This document shows, piece by piece, positions 52,207 through 61,279 of a DNA stretch of 64,000 nt (its first letter is position 1; each line of letters opens with the position of its first letter). Made by a program: the position numbers and the translations under genes. The stretch lies in NCBI RefSeq assembly GCF_002261215.1, contig NZ_NEVS01000004.1, positions 1,550,001 to 1,614,000 of the forward strand, written 5' to 3'. The DNA comes from Bordetella genomosp. 11 (GTDB lineage: Bacteria > Pseudomonadota > Gammaproteobacteria > Burkholderiales > Burkholderiaceae_B). The notes under the pieces were generated by a model. The model was not told the DNA's origin. It searched no databases and worked only from the letters and a program-made list of their open reading frames with translations.

Positions 52207-52266
52207 ATGGGCATGTCCACCTCGCTTCGGGAGGCGCTGCGTTATGCGGCGATAGCCGGCCAATGA
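52207..52266 (+). CDS. Possible 19-residue small ORF
   Basis: A 20-codon ORF (MGMSTSLREALRYAAIAGQ) lies between the decarboxylase and GntR genes, with GGAGG six bases before its ATG. The ribosome site directly follows a hairpin (GATACC 52171-52176, GGTATC 52189-52194). The peptide is amphipathic and could be a small membrane or regulatory peptide, or mere chance. No homology is claimed. Confidence 0.25.
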   Translation: MGMSTSLREALRYAAIAGQ

Positions 52267-52443
52267 TCGGGTCGGCGCCTGACATCGTATGTCCACGATA
52301 CGCTCATCGTCCCCGAAATTGAACGGCGGCGCGGGGTCTACGTCGCACATCGGTAGGCGGAAGAATGACCGGCGCCGGACGGGCTCGCGGCCTCACATCC
52401 GAAGGCTGCCATCCCGATGGCGCTGTCGCGCCGCCCGACCTCG

Positions 52444-53151
52444 TTACCGCCCGCTCTTGGGAAAGAGCGCGATAAAGTCCAGCAGCTTCTCGCCCAGCAG
52501 ATTCACGTGGCCGCGCATCGCGTCCGCGGCAGCTTCTTCGTTGCCGGTGGCGATGGCGCGCAGGACGTCGTCGTGCTCGGTCAGGGTGGCAGCGCGGCGG
52601 CTGGGCTTCTGGGTGACGAGACGGCGATAGGCGCCTATGCGATTGCGCAGGGCGCGCGTTTGCTCGGCAAGGAACTCGTTTTGCGAGGCTTCGTAGATGG
52701 TCTCGTGGAAGCGCCGGTTGACTTCGTAGAAATCCGCTACCCGGTCGGTCTTCGCCAATTCGATCAATTCATCATGCAGCGCGCTCAGGGCCGCCAGTTG
52801 CGACGCCGAGATCCGGCGCGCGGCCATGCGGGCGCACAAGGCTTCCAGTTCGGCCATGACCTGGAACATTTCGATCAGGCGCGACGCGGGCAGCTCGACG
52901 ACGACGGCGGGCTGACGGGGGCGTATCTGTATCAAGCCCGCGGAGGCCAGATGCCGCAGGGCCTCGCGCACCGGCGTGCGGGACACGCGGAAGCGGGCCG
53001 CGAGTTCCACCTCGTCGAGCCGCGCGCCGGGCGCCAAATGACCGGAGAAGATCTCGCTTTCCAGTATCCGTTGAATACGCACCGACCGGCTGGCCGGCGC
53101 GTCATTCTCGGCGGCCTGGGCCGCTTCCTGATCCAGGAGTGCTGAGTTCAC
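52444..53151 (-). CDS. GntR-family (FadR/VanR-type) transcriptional regulator
   Basis: About 235 residues from the GTG at 53151, which follows AAGGATCTTCA; the usual length of this subfamily, though a longer ATG start exists. The winged helix (GARLDEVELAARFRVSRTPVREALRHL) is followed by an all-helical effector domain (FADR C-terminal domain type). It is divergent from the SDR-aminotransferase-ABC cluster. A triad of TGCATACA/TGTATGCA half-sites lies in the shared region, so it very likely regulates itself and that cluster. Confidence 0.87.
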   Translation of the reverse strand: MNSALLDQEAAQAAENDAPASRSVRIQRILESEIFSGHLAPGARLDEVELAARFRVSRTPVREALRHLASAGLIQIRPRQPAVVVELPASRLIEMFQVMAELEALCARMAARRISASQLAALSALHDELIELAKTDRVADFYEVNRRFHETIYEASQNEFLAEQTRALRNRIGAYRRLVTQKPSRRAATLTEHDDVLRAIATGNEEAAADAMRGHVNLLGEKLLDFIALFPKSGR

Positions 53152-53298
53152 TGAAGATCCTTCGCTCTTAGGGCCGATGGCCGCCGCGGCCCGCGCCTGC
53201 GGCCGCCCCTGATTCTGTCGATCGACAGTCGTTCGACCGGCGCCAGCCGACCGGAACACGTCGACCTGTACTCGCCACCGCGCCATTATAGCCACTCT

Positions 53299-53327
53299 TG
53301 CATACAACAACCACCATCATGTATGCA
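53299..53327. promoter_or_regulatory. GntR operator candidate: inverted repeat
   Basis: TGCATACA (53299-53306) and its inverse TGTATGCA (53320-53327) are 13 bases apart, between the GntR start and the cluster it faces. The same half-site recurs upstream of the SDR gene at 53499-53506. Confidence 0.55.
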
Positions 53328-53498
53328 CGATATCGTGGCGTTCATGAACCATGTTGTGCACTGCTTTGAAGCACGAAAAGCCGCTCAACTCCCCGTACCT
53401 AAACAAAAAACTGGCATGGATGTTGCATTGCCAAGGATACGGCGGCGCAAAGATCGTTCCCCCGCCGAACCGGAATTTGCAGTGCTGGCTCTACTTAA

Positions 53499-53506
53499 TG
53501 TATGCA
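53499..53506. promoter_or_regulatory. Third GntR half-site, in front of the SDR gene
   Basis: TGTATGCA recurs here, 45 bases before the SDR ATG, sharing a 10-base core with the site at 53299 when read on the other strand. A repressor bound here could block the cluster's transcription. Confidence 0.5.
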
Positions 53507-53550
53507 AGCCAGCATCCACACACAGACACCCAAGCGGACAGGAAGGACAG

Positions 53551-54336
53551 ATGGAACTGGGCTTGAAAGGGAAATCGGCGCTGGTCACCGGCGGCTCCAA
53601 GGGCATCGGCCTGGCTACCGCGCAAAGCTTCGCTCGCGAGGGCGTCGCCACCCTGCATCTGGCCGCCCGCTCGGAAGAAGGCCTGGCGGCGGCGCGCGCG
53701 GCGCTGACGGACGCCTATGACGTGACCGTCCACATCCACCCGATGGATCTGGCGGTGAACGAAAACGCCCTGGCGCTGGCGCAGCGCTGCGCCGAGGTCG
53801 ACATCCTGGTGAACAACGCCGCCGATTCCGCGGCGGGCCCGCTGCACAAGCTGTCGGACCAGATCTGGCGCGACAGCCTGGACATGAAGATCTTTTCCTA
53901 CGTGACGCTGTCGCGCGAGCTCTATGCGCACATGAAGCGTCGCGGCGGCGGGGTGATCGTCAATGACATCGGCAATTCCGGCGAGAACCCGGACGCGGAC
54001 TACATCGTCGGCACCACCGGCAACGCCGCGATGATGGCTTTTACCCGCGCGCTGGGGGGACGCAGCCTGGACGACGGGATACGCGTCGTGGGGGTGAACC
54101 CCGGCCCCGTCGCCACGGATCGCATGGTCAAGCTGATGAAGCGGCGGGCCCTGGACTGGTACGACGACGAAAGCCGATGGGAAGAACTCTTCGACAAGTA
54201 CCCGGGCAAGCGTCCGGCGTCGGCCGAAGAGGTTGGCGACCTTATCGTCTGGCTCGCCTCGGAGCGCGCCGGCTACATCACCGGCACCATCGTGACCATC
54301 GACGGTGGCATCGCATCGCGCCGCTCCATCATCTGA
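53551..54336 (+). CDS. Short-chain dehydrogenase/reductase, atypical active site
   Basis: From the ATG at 53551 (GGAAGG ribosome site) the product is 261 residues. The cofactor motif VTGGSKGIGLA is normal. The active-site block is unusual: after Ser in IGNSGENPDAD, Tyr151 is followed by IVGTTGNAAMMAFTRALG, so the classical Y-x3-K lysine is replaced by Thr155. The C-terminus ends IDGGIASRR, typical for SDR. It opens the ten-gene cluster and is followed 12 bases later by the aminotransferase gene. Its function may be non-classical. Confidence 0.8.
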   Translation: MELGLKGKSALVTGGSKGIGLATAQSFAREGVATLHLAARSEEGLAAARAALTDAYDVTVHIHPMDLAVNENALALAQRCAEVDILVNNAADSAAGPLHKLSDQIWRDSLDMKIFSYVTLSRELYAHMKRRGGGVIVNDIGNSGENPDADYIVGTTGNAAMMAFTRALGGRSLDDGIRVVGVNPGPVATDRMVKLMKRRALDWYDDESRWEELFDKYPGKRPASAEEVGDLIVWLASERAGYITGTIVTIDGGIASRRSII

Positions 54337-54348
54337 GGAGAACGGGCC

Positions 54349-55482
54349 ATGCGCAGCTTCGAGCTGAGAAACGCCTATTTCGATCGTCTCTGCAACACGC
54401 CGGGCCTAATGTGGCTGGGGCAGAACACCAACCATTTCGAGCCGCACCCGGCCGTGCTGCGGGCGGTGATGGACGCGCTGACGCGCGGCGATTACCACGC
54501 CTATGCGCCGCCGGCGGGCTTCGAAACGCTGCGCCGCCTGATCGTCCAGGACGCGGGCGTGCCGGACGCCTGCGCTTTCGTCACGGACGGAGCCGTCCAG
54601 GCCCTGTACAGCGTATGCCGCCACGTATGCCGGCCGGGCAAGGATTTCGTCACCACGGACCCCAGCTGGGCCTGGCCCATGCACTTCGCCCGGCAGGCCG
54701 GCGCGCGCGTCGTTGAACTGCCTATCTACGACGCCAGCCAGCACTACAAGCTGACGCCCGCGCAGCTGCGCGAGGCGGTAGGCCCGGATACCGCCGCGAT
54801 CTATCTGGTCGATCCCAACAACCCGCTGGGCACCTGCCATACCGAGGACGAGATCCGCGAGATTGCCGAGATCGCGCGCTCGGTCGACGCCTACCTGATC
54901 CACGACGCCACGTATTTCCACTTCGCCGACGCGCATACGCCGGCGTATCGCTTCTACCCCGAGAAGACCGTCATGACCTACAGCTTCTCGAAGTGGCTGG
55001 GCCTGGCGGGCATGCGGCTGGGAGCGGTGATTTCCAATCCCGACATCATCGAACAGCTTGCGAGCGCGCCGCCCAACAACCTGGGCAGCAATGTGCTGTC
55101 GCAGCGCGCCGCGATCGCGGGCCTTGAAACCAAGGCCGAATGGTTTCCCGAGGTGCAGCGCCGGCAACGGCGCAACCAGGCCGCCGTCGCGCGGGCCGCG
55201 GCCGCCATCCCGGGCCTGCACCTGCCCGTCTATCCGTCGCAGGCCAACCTGGTGGTGATGGAAACGGTGGACGCCGGCATCCGGCCCGAAGCATTGGTGG
55301 CCGCCTTCCAGACGCAGGGCGTCATGATCCGCCAGGGCACCTACCACACCAAGCGCTTCGGCGACCGCTTCGTCAAGATCAGCCTGACCGTGCCGGAGGC
55401 CTGGGCCGACCGCTTCTGCGAGCTCTTGCCCGAGATGGTCGAACAGGCCCGCCGGCAGCCCCACGCAACCGATCTTTTCTAG
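54349..55482 (+). CDS. PLP-dependent aminotransferase, class I/II
   Basis: The 377-residue fold-type I protein has YLVDPNNPLGTCHTEDEI and the PLP lysine in SFSKWLGLAGMRLG, with HDATYFHF as the Asp segment. The family includes amino acid and aromatic aminotransferases as well as C-S lyases. In this cluster it would remove or transfer an amino group of the imported compound or its product. A GGAG ribosome site lies shortly before the ATG. Confidence 0.85.
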   Translation: MRSFELRNAYFDRLCNTPGLMWLGQNTNHFEPHPAVLRAVMDALTRGDYHAYAPPAGFETLRRLIVQDAGVPDACAFVTDGAVQALYSVCRHVCRPGKDFVTTDPSWAWPMHFARQAGARVVELPIYDASQHYKLTPAQLREAVGPDTAAIYLVDPNNPLGTCHTEDEIREIAEIARSVDAYLIHDATYFHFADAHTPAYRFYPEKTVMTYSFSKWLGLAGMRLGAVISNPDIIEQLASAPPNNLGSNVLSQRAAIAGLETKAEWFPEVQRRQRRNQAAVARAAAAIPGLHLPVYPSQANLVVMETVDAGIRPEALVAAFQTQGVMIRQGTYHTKRFGDRFVKISLTVPEAWADRFCELLPEMVEQARRQPHATDLF

Positions 55483-55492
55483 GAACCCAGGC

Positions 55493-56374
55493 ATGCCCAC
55501 CATTACCACGCGCGACGGCTACAAGCTGCACTACGAAGAAGCGGGCAGCGGCACGCCCATCCTGTTCGTCCACGAGTTCGGCGGCGACTGGCGCAGCTGG
55601 GAGCAGCAGATGCGCTATTTTTCGCGCCGTTATCGCTGCATTACCTACAGCGCCCGCGGCTACGCGCCGTCGGACGTGCCCGCGTCGGTGGACAGCTATT
55701 CCCAGGAGATCGCCGTCAACGACATGGTGGATGTGATGGATGGCCTGGGCCTGGAGAAGGTCCATGCCGTCGGGCTGTCCATGGGCGGCTTCGCGGTCCT
55801 GCATTTCGGCCTGCGCCATCCCGACCGCGCCTTATCGCTGGTGGTGGCCGGCGCCGGCTACGGCGCGGAAAAGCAATACGAAGAGTACTTCCGCCAGGTG
55901 TCCTGCGATGTCGCCGACAAGTTCGAGCAACTGGGCTCCGCCGTGTTCGCCGGGACCTATGCCGAGGCCGCCTCGCGCATCATTTTCCAGCTGAAGGATC
56001 CGCGCGGGTGGCAGGAATTCGCGCGCCAGCTGGCCGAGCACGACGCCACGGGATCCGCGAACACGATGCGCGGCGTACAGGCGCGCCGTCCTTCGATCTA
56101 CGACCTGGAGGCCGGGCTGAAGCAAATGACGCTGCCCACCCTGGTGATCGTGGGCGACGAAGACGACCACTGCCTGCAGCCGGGCATCTTCATGAAGAAA
56201 ACCATACCGGCCTGCGGACTGCTGGTCCTGCCCAAGGCGGGCCACACGCTGAATCTCGAAGAACCGGCCCTGTTCAATCAGTTCGTCGCCGACTTCCTCG
56301 CCACCGCCGAGCAAGGCAAATGGCTGCCCCGCGACCCGCGCTCCGCGCCCGCGCAGATCATGAAGACGTCCTGA
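55493..56374 (+). CDS. Alpha/beta hydrolase
   Basis: The 293-residue protein opens with MPTITTRDGYKLHYEEAGSG and has a complete serine hydrolase pattern: LFVHEFGGDWRSWE oxyanion region, GLSMGG with Ser96, and a C-terminal GHTLNLEEP histidine. This is the same general type as the amide hydrolase of some vitamin B6 degradation pathways, which makes a C-N or ester hydrolysis step plausible. It abuts the next gene, starting one base after its stop. Confidence 0.85.
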   Translation: MPTITTRDGYKLHYEEAGSGTPILFVHEFGGDWRSWEQQMRYFSRRYRCITYSARGYAPSDVPASVDSYSQEIAVNDMVDVMDGLGLEKVHAVGLSMGGFAVLHFGLRHPDRALSLVVAGAGYGAEKQYEEYFRQVSCDVADKFEQLGSAVFAGTYAEAASRIIFQLKDPRGWQEFARQLAEHDATGSANTMRGVQARRPSIYDLEAGLKQMTLPTLVIVGDEDDHCLQPGIFMKKTIPACGLLVLPKAGHTLNLEEPALFNQFVADFLATAEQGKWLPRDPRSAPAQIMKTS

Positions 56375-56375
56375 C

Positions 56376-57638
56376 ATGACGATCCGCACGCGACCGCCAT
56401 CCGCCTGGATCGATCCGGGGAGGCTGATGAGCCGCCTGGACGCGCTCGCGCGTATCGGCGCCACCGCCGCGGGCGGCGTCAATCGGCAGGCGCTGTCGCC
56501 CGAGGATGCGCAGGCCCAGTCCCTGATGGCGGACTGGGGCGCCGCGCTGGGGCTGCAGGCCAGCCGCGACGCGGTGGGCAACTTCTTCCTGCGCTGGCCG
56601 GGCAGCGAAGCCGGACTGGCCCCGCTGCTTGCCGGATCCCATCTGGACAGCCAGCCCACCGGAGGCCGCTATGACGGCGTCTATGGCGTCGTCGCGGCGC
56701 TGGAGGCGGTGCAGGCGCTGCAGGCCTCGGGCCTGCGGCCGCGCCGCGCCATCGATGTGGTGGCCTGGATGAACGAAGAAGGCTCGCGCTTCGCGCCCGG
56801 CATGATGGGTTCGGCCGTCTTCGCCGGACAGCGAACCCTGGACGAGACCCGCGCGGCGCGCGACGCCGACGGCATCTCGGTGGGCGAAGCCCTGGACGCC
56901 GCGTCGGGATTGCTGGGCCACCTGCCGCACCGGCCCTTGGGCGGCGCGGTGCATGCCTACATCGAAGCGCATATCGAGCAAGGGCCCGTCCTGGAGCGCG
57001 AGGGCCTGCCCATCGGCGTGGTCAGCGGCATCCAGGGCAAGCACACGTTCCGCGTTTGCGTGCAGGGCGAAGCCGCGCACGCCGGCACGTCGACCCGTGC
57101 CGAACGCAAGGACGCGCTGCTGGCCGCCACCGCCATGGTGCAGGCACTGGCGGCGGCGCTGCACGATCGCCAGGACATCGTGAAGTTCACGGTGGGCCGT
57201 TTCGACGTCCAGCCCAGCGCGCCATCGGTCGTGGCCAGCGGGGTCGTGTTTTCCATAGACCTGCGCCACCCCGACAGCGACGAGCTGTCGCGCCTGTCGG
57301 CCCTGGTCGCGCCAATCTGCGAAGCACACGCCGGCCCCTGCGCCGTGCAGGTGCAGCGCCTGTCGGCCGCGGATTCGCTGGTCTTTCCGGAGACCCTGCG
57401 CGCGCGGATCCGCACGACGGCCGACGCGCTGGCGCTGCCGCACCGCGACCTGATTTCGGCCGCGGGCCATGACGCGCGCTACCTGCATGCCATCTGCCCG
57501 TCGGCCATGATTTTCGTGCCGTGCCGCGAAGGCATCACCCATAACGAAACCGAGTACGCCAAGCCCGAGGACCTGCATGCCGGCGCGCGGGTGCTGGCCG
57601 ACGTACTCGCGGACCTTGCAACAGAGGAAGCGCCATGA
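56376..57638 (+). CDS. M20-family hydantoinase/carbamoylase-type amidohydrolase
   Basis: The 420-residue protein belongs to the N-carbamoyl-amino-acid hydrolase/allantoate amidohydrolase branch of the M20 zinc peptidase family. Metal-ligand motifs are seen: GSHLDSQPTGGRYDGVYGV, WMNEEGSRFAPGM, EAHIEQGP and a late SAAGHDARYL. Such enzymes cleave ureido or carbamoyl groups, giving CO2 and ammonia. The gene overlaps the ABC ATPase start by ATGA. Confidence 0.88.
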   Translation: MTIRTRPPSAWIDPGRLMSRLDALARIGATAAGGVNRQALSPEDAQAQSLMADWGAALGLQASRDAVGNFFLRWPGSEAGLAPLLAGSHLDSQPTGGRYDGVYGVVAALEAVQALQASGLRPRRAIDVVAWMNEEGSRFAPGMMGSAVFAGQRTLDETRAARDADGISVGEALDAASGLLGHLPHRPLGGAVHAYIEAHIEQGPVLEREGLPIGVVSGIQGKHTFRVCVQGEAAHAGTSTRAERKDALLAATAMVQALAAALHDRQDIVKFTVGRFDVQPSAPSVVASGVVFSIDLRHPDSDELSRLSALVAPICEAHAGPCAVQVQRLSAADSLVFPETLRARIRTTADALALPHRDLISAAGHDARYLHAICPSAMIFVPCREGITHNETEYAKPEDLHAGARVLADVLADLATEEAP

Positions 57639-58552
57639 CCATCGCCATCCGATCCGCCTTGCAGGCGTCTCCCCCCGTGCCGGACGGGGCCGCCGCACCG
57701 CACGCGCAGACCGATCCGGCGCGGGCGGCCGTCGCGCCAGGACGCGCGGCCGCGCAACCGTTGCTGGCGCTCTCCGGGATATCCAAGACCTTCGGCGCGG
57801 TCCAGGCCCTGAGCCAGCTGGAAGTGGACATCGCTCCGGGCGAATTCGTGACCGTCGTGGGCCCCAGCGGCTGCGGTAAGAGCACCCTGTTCAACATCGT
57901 CGCCGGGCTGGAAGAACCCGATGCGGGCGGCCGCGTGGAATTCCTGGGCAAACCGTGCCGCGCGCGCGATCTGCTGGGCAAGGTGTCGTTCATGCCGCAG
58001 CGCGACCTGCTGCTGCCCTGGCGCAGCGTCATCGACAACGCCATCCTGGCCGTGGAGCTGGAAGGCGTGCGCCGCGCCGACGCCCGCCGCGACGCGCTGG
58101 AAATGCTGCCGGAGTTCGGCTTGGCCGGCTTCGAAAAGCAGTACCCGCACGAACTGTCCGGCGGCATGCGGCAGCGCGTCGCGCTGATGCGCACATTCAT
58201 GTTCAAGCGCGACCTGATGCTGCTGGACGAGCCCTTCGGGGCCCTGGACGCGCTGACGCGCAGCATGATGCAGCGCTGGCTGCTGGATGTCTGGCAGAAG
58301 CACCGCCGTACCATCCTGTTCATCACCCACGACGTCGACGAGGCCCTGTTCCTGGGCGATCGCGTACTGGTCATGACGGCACGACCCGGCCGTGTGAAGC
58401 TGGAGCAGAAGGTCTCCCTGCCGCGCCCGCGCCTGCCCGATATCGTCACCTCGCCCGAATTCATCGAACTCAAGCGCACGCTGCTGGCTGCCATCGAGGA
58501 AGAAAGCATGAAATCATTCACCGCGGCCGGAACGGCCCAGGGACAGGCATGA
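57635..58552 (+). CDS. NitT/TauT-type ABC transporter ATPase
   Basis: The 305-residue protein has an Ala/Pro-rich N-terminal extension of about 40 residues, then Walker A (GPSGCGKST), signature LSGGMRQR, Walker B LMLLDEPFG and the H-loop region. Such ATPases pair with SsuC/TauC-type permeases; two of those and a matching receptor gene follow after two inserted enzyme genes. Its stop overlaps the class II aldolase ATG. Confidence 0.87.
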   Translation: MTIAIRSALQASPPVPDGAAAPHAQTDPARAAVAPGRAAAQPLLALSGISKTFGAVQALSQLEVDIAPGEFVTVVGPSGCGKSTLFNIVAGLEEPDAGGRVEFLGKPCRARDLLGKVSFMPQRDLLLPWRSVIDNAILAVELEGVRRADARRDALEMLPEFGLAGFEKQYPHELSGGMRQRVALMRTFMFKRDLMLLDEPFGALDALTRSMMQRWLLDVWQKHRRTILFITHDVDEALFLGDRVLVMTARPGRVKLEQKVSLPRPRLPDIVTSPEFIELKRTLLAAIEEESMKSFTAAGTAQGQA

Positions 58553-59349
58553 GCGGCGGCCGCGCTACGGATAGCGCCGCGCCGCCCTGCCCCGCCGGCA
58601 TGCCCGCCGCGGAATGGGAAGCCCGCGTGGCGCTGGCCGCCTGCTACAGGCTGGTCGCCGCCTTGAAGATCGACGACCTGATCTACAACCACATCAGCCT
58701 GCGGCTGCCCGGTCCGGGCGACCGCTTCCTGATCAACCCCTATGGCATGCTGTTCGAAGAAATCACCGCTTCCAGCCTGGTGCTGATCGATACGCAGGGC
58801 CGCAAGCTTGGCGATTCGCCGCACGAGGTCAACGTGGCCGCCTTCGTGATCCACGGCGCCATCCACCAGGCCCGCCATGATGCGATGTGCGTGCTGCACA
58901 CGCATTCGGATGCCAGCGTGGCGGTATCGGCCCAGCGCGACGGACTGCTGCCCTTGTCGCAGTTCGCCATGCGCTTCTACGGCCACCAGGCCTTCCATGA
59001 CTATGAAGGCGTGGCCATCGACCTGGACGAACGGCAGCGGCTGGTGGCCGACCTGGGCGGACACCCCGTCATGCTGATGCGCAACCATGGCCTGCTGACG
59101 CTCGGGCGCACGCCCGGCGAAGCCTTCATGCTGCTGTACTACTTCGAACGCGCCGCGCGCATCCAGCTCGCCATGCAGGCCGCGGTGGCGGGCGGCGCGG
59201 GGCCCATCGTCGTGCCGGACCACGACGTGTGCGAAAAAGCCGCGCGCCAGTTCTGGCGCAACGAAGGCGACATCCTGGTGGCCGGCGAACGGGAATGGCC
59301 GGCGCTGGTGCGGCAACTGGACCGCAACGATCCCTCATACAAGCGATAG
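58549..59349 (+). CDS. Class II aldolase/adducin-family protein
   Basis: From the ATG at 58549 the product is 266 residues. The zinc-binding motif HTHSD (CVLHTHSDASVAV) is clear, with the RNHGLLTLG segment typical of L-fuculose-phosphate-aldolase-like proteins; the family also includes decarboxylases acting on aromatic or heterocyclic acids, such as the 3-hydroxy-2-methylpyridine-4,5-dicarboxylate decarboxylase of vitamin B6 breakdown. It lies between the ATPase and a TauD-type dioxygenase. Confidence 0.85.
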   Translation: MSGGRATDSAAPPCPAGMPAAEWEARVALAACYRLVAALKIDDLIYNHISLRLPGPGDRFLINPYGMLFEEITASSLVLIDTQGRKLGDSPHEVNVAAFVIHGAIHQARHDAMCVLHTHSDASVAVSAQRDGLLPLSQFAMRFYGHQAFHDYEGVAIDLDERQRLVADLGGHPVMLMRNHGLLTLGRTPGEAFMLLYYFERAARIQLAMQAAVAGGAGPIVVPDHDVCEKAARQFWRNEGDILVAGEREWPALVRQLDRNDPSYKR

Positions 59350-59401
59350 CAGTTCTTTTCTGATGCGGCCGGGACGCCCCGGCCACTACTGGAGGCCCAT
59401 G

Positions 59402-60244
59402 ATGCTACAGACGCGCCCACTGCATGCTGGATTTGGAATCGAAGTGCTGGGACTGGACCTGTCCACGCCGGACAGCGACGCCGCCGTGGACGAGCTGGTG
59501 CGGCAAGTGGACCGCCACTCCCTGATCCTGGTGCGCGGGCAGGCGCTGAGCAACCAGCGCCACGTCGACATCAGCCGCCGCTTCGGCGACCTGATGACCC
59601 ACGTGCTTAAGCAGTTTCTTACCACCGGGTTGCCCGAGATCTATGTCCTGTCCAACGTGACCGAACAGGGCAAGCCCATCGGCAACCACAAGGAAGGCTG
59701 GAACTGGCATTCCGATCTGTCCTATGTGGCCGAACCCAGCATGGGCTCGCTGCTCTACGCCGTCGAAGTCCCGCCCGAAGGCGCGGACACGCTTTTCGCC
59801 AGCATGCACCTGGCCTACGAGGCGCTTCCCGCCGGGATACAGGCGCGCATACGCCACCTGACCGCCACGCATTCCTACGCCGGCTACTACGGCAAGGCTT
59901 TCGCCGACCGCACGCCCCTGAGCGAGGAACAGAAGGCGCGCACGCCCGACGTCGTGCATCCGGTGGTGCGCACGCACCCCGTGACGGGCCGCCTGTCCTT
60001 GTACGTCGGCCAGGACATCGTCAAGCAGATCAACGACCTGCCCGAAGAGGAAGCCGAGGCCCTGCTCGCGGAGCTTAACCGGCATGCCATCTCCGAAGAA
60101 TTCACGTATCGGCACAAGTGGCAACAGGGCGACCTGATCATCTGGGACAACCGCTGCACCATGCACTGCGCCACGCCTTACGAAGATACCCGGTACCGAC
60201 GCATCATGCACCGGACAACGGTCGCGGGCACGCGGCCTTTTTGA
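59402..60244 (+). CDS. TauD/TfdA-family Fe(II)/2-oxoglutarate dioxygenase
   Basis: About 280 residues from the ATG at 59402 (GGAGG seven bases upstream); an ATG three bases earlier is possible. The 2-His-1-carboxylate facial triad is seen as NWHSDLSYV and the late IMHRTTVAG histidine, with a terminal GTRPF. Family members hydroxylate sulfonates, aryloxy acids and amines, which then fall apart. Here it would attack the imported compound or an intermediate. A signal for membrane localisation is absent. Confidence 0.85.
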   Translation: MLQTRPLHAGFGIEVLGLDLSTPDSDAAVDELVRQVDRHSLILVRGQALSNQRHVDISRRFGDLMTHVLKQFLTTGLPEIYVLSNVTEQGKPIGNHKEGWNWHSDLSYVAEPSMGSLLYAVEVPPEGADTLFASMHLAYEALPAGIQARIRHLTATHSYAGYYGKAFADRTPLSEEQKARTPDVVHPVVRTHPVTGRLSLYVGQDIVKQINDLPEEEAEALLAELNRHAISEEFTYRHKWQQGDLIIWDNRCTMHCATPYEDTRYRRIMHRTTVAGTRPF

Positions 60245-60262
60245 ACGCAAGGGGATAAAACG

Positions 60263-61279
60263 ATGAAGACCAAGCGCTTGTTTACCCTGTTGGCATGGGC
60301 GGCCACGTTCGGGCTGGCCGCGCCCGCCCTGGCCGCGCCGGCCGCCAAGGAACCCGTCAAGGCGACGCTGCGGCTGAAGTGGCTGCCGCAGACGCAGTTC
60401 GCCGGCTTCTACTACGCGCTCGCCAAGGGCTACTACAAGGAAGAAGGCATCGATCTGACCATCAATCCCGGCGGTCCGAACCTGCTGACGGAAAATCTGG
60501 TGGCCACCGGCGCCGACACCTTCGGCCTGTCGGGCGGCACCGACAGCGTCATGGCCGCGATCGACAAGGGCATGCCCATTGTCGCCGTGGGCGTGTCGCA
60601 CCAGATCACGCCCTTCGTGTTCGTCACGAAAAAGGACGGCCCGAAGACATTGAAAGAGTTCGAGGGCAAGAAGGTCACCGCCTGGTTCACCGGCGCCCAA
60701 TACGTGCTATTCGGGATGCTGGCCAACCAGGGCGTCGATCGCAGCAAGGTCGATATTCAGCCGCAGCAGGTCAGCGTGACGCCTTTCGTCAACGGGGATG
60801 TCGATGTGGTGACCGCCACCTGGTACAACGAGCTCTATACGATTCGCCAGCGCGTGGGCGAGCAGAACCTGCGCATGTTCAAGGCCGAAGACTACGGCAT
60901 CACCTTTCCTCGCGATACGCTGATCGTGTCCACCAAGACGGCGCAGGAGCAGCCTGAACTGGTCAAGGCCTTCCTGCGAGCCTCCATCCGCGGCTGGCGC
61001 GAGGCCATGGCCCATCCGAAAGACGCGGTCGATATCGTCATGAAGGTCGCGCCCACGCTGGACCGGGCACACCAGGAATTCATGCTGACCGAGGCCTACC
61101 GTCTGATGACGGCGGGCAAGGCGAAGACCGAAGGCCTGTTCTGGATCGATCCGGCGGCGATGCAGAAGGCAGAGGAGTTCCTGCTCACCAACAAGGTGAT
61201 CAGCAAGCCGGTTGACGTCTCCAAGGCCTTCGATAGCCGCTTCCTGCAGGCCATCCCGGTGGCGGAGCGGCGTCCATGA
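60263..61279 (+). CDS. THI5/NMT1-type ABC substrate-binding protein
   Basis: The 338-residue protein has a signal peptide ending ALAAPA and the family opening LKWLPQTQFAGFYYALAKGYYKEEGIDLTI, shared by ThiY, NMT1/THI5 and SsuA/TauA receptors. This close resemblance to pyrimidine-precursor binders makes a small heterocyclic or N-containing ligand plausible. It overlaps the first permease gene by four bases. Confidence 0.88.
   Translation: MKTKRLFTLLAWAATFGLAAPALAAPAAKEPVKATLRLKWLPQTQFAGFYYALAKGYYKEEGIDLTINPGGPNLLTENLVATGADTFGLSGGTDSVMAAIDKGMPIVAVGVSHQITPFVFVTKKDGPKTLKEFEGKKVTAWFTGAQYVLFGMLANQGVDRSKVDIQPQQVSVTPFVNGDVDVVTATWYNELYTIRQRVGEQNLRMFKAEDYGITFPRDTLIVSTKTAQEQPELVKAFLRASIRGWREAMAHPKDAVDIVMKVAPTLDRAHQEFMLTEAYRLMTAGKAKTEGLFWIDPAAMQKAEEFLLTNKVISKPVDVSKAFDSRFLQAIPVAERRP

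Larger units (their letters stand above)
51899..52443. other. Long intergenic region with a palindrome and a possible small ORF
   Basis: About 545 bases between the divergent decarboxylase and convergent GntR genes. It holds the palindrome TCCGGAGCTCCGGA (51916-51929), a hairpin GATACC/GGTATC (52171-52194) and a small ORF after GGAGG at 52196-52200. The rest shows no repeats, tRNA or strong promoter to my eye. Confidence 0.4.
53152..53550. other. Divergent region with GntR half-sites
   Basis: About 400 bases. It holds the half-sites at 53299-53306, 53320-53327 and 53499-53506 and a GGAAGG ribosome site for the SDR gene. No other RNA or coding signal stands out. Confidence 0.45.
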
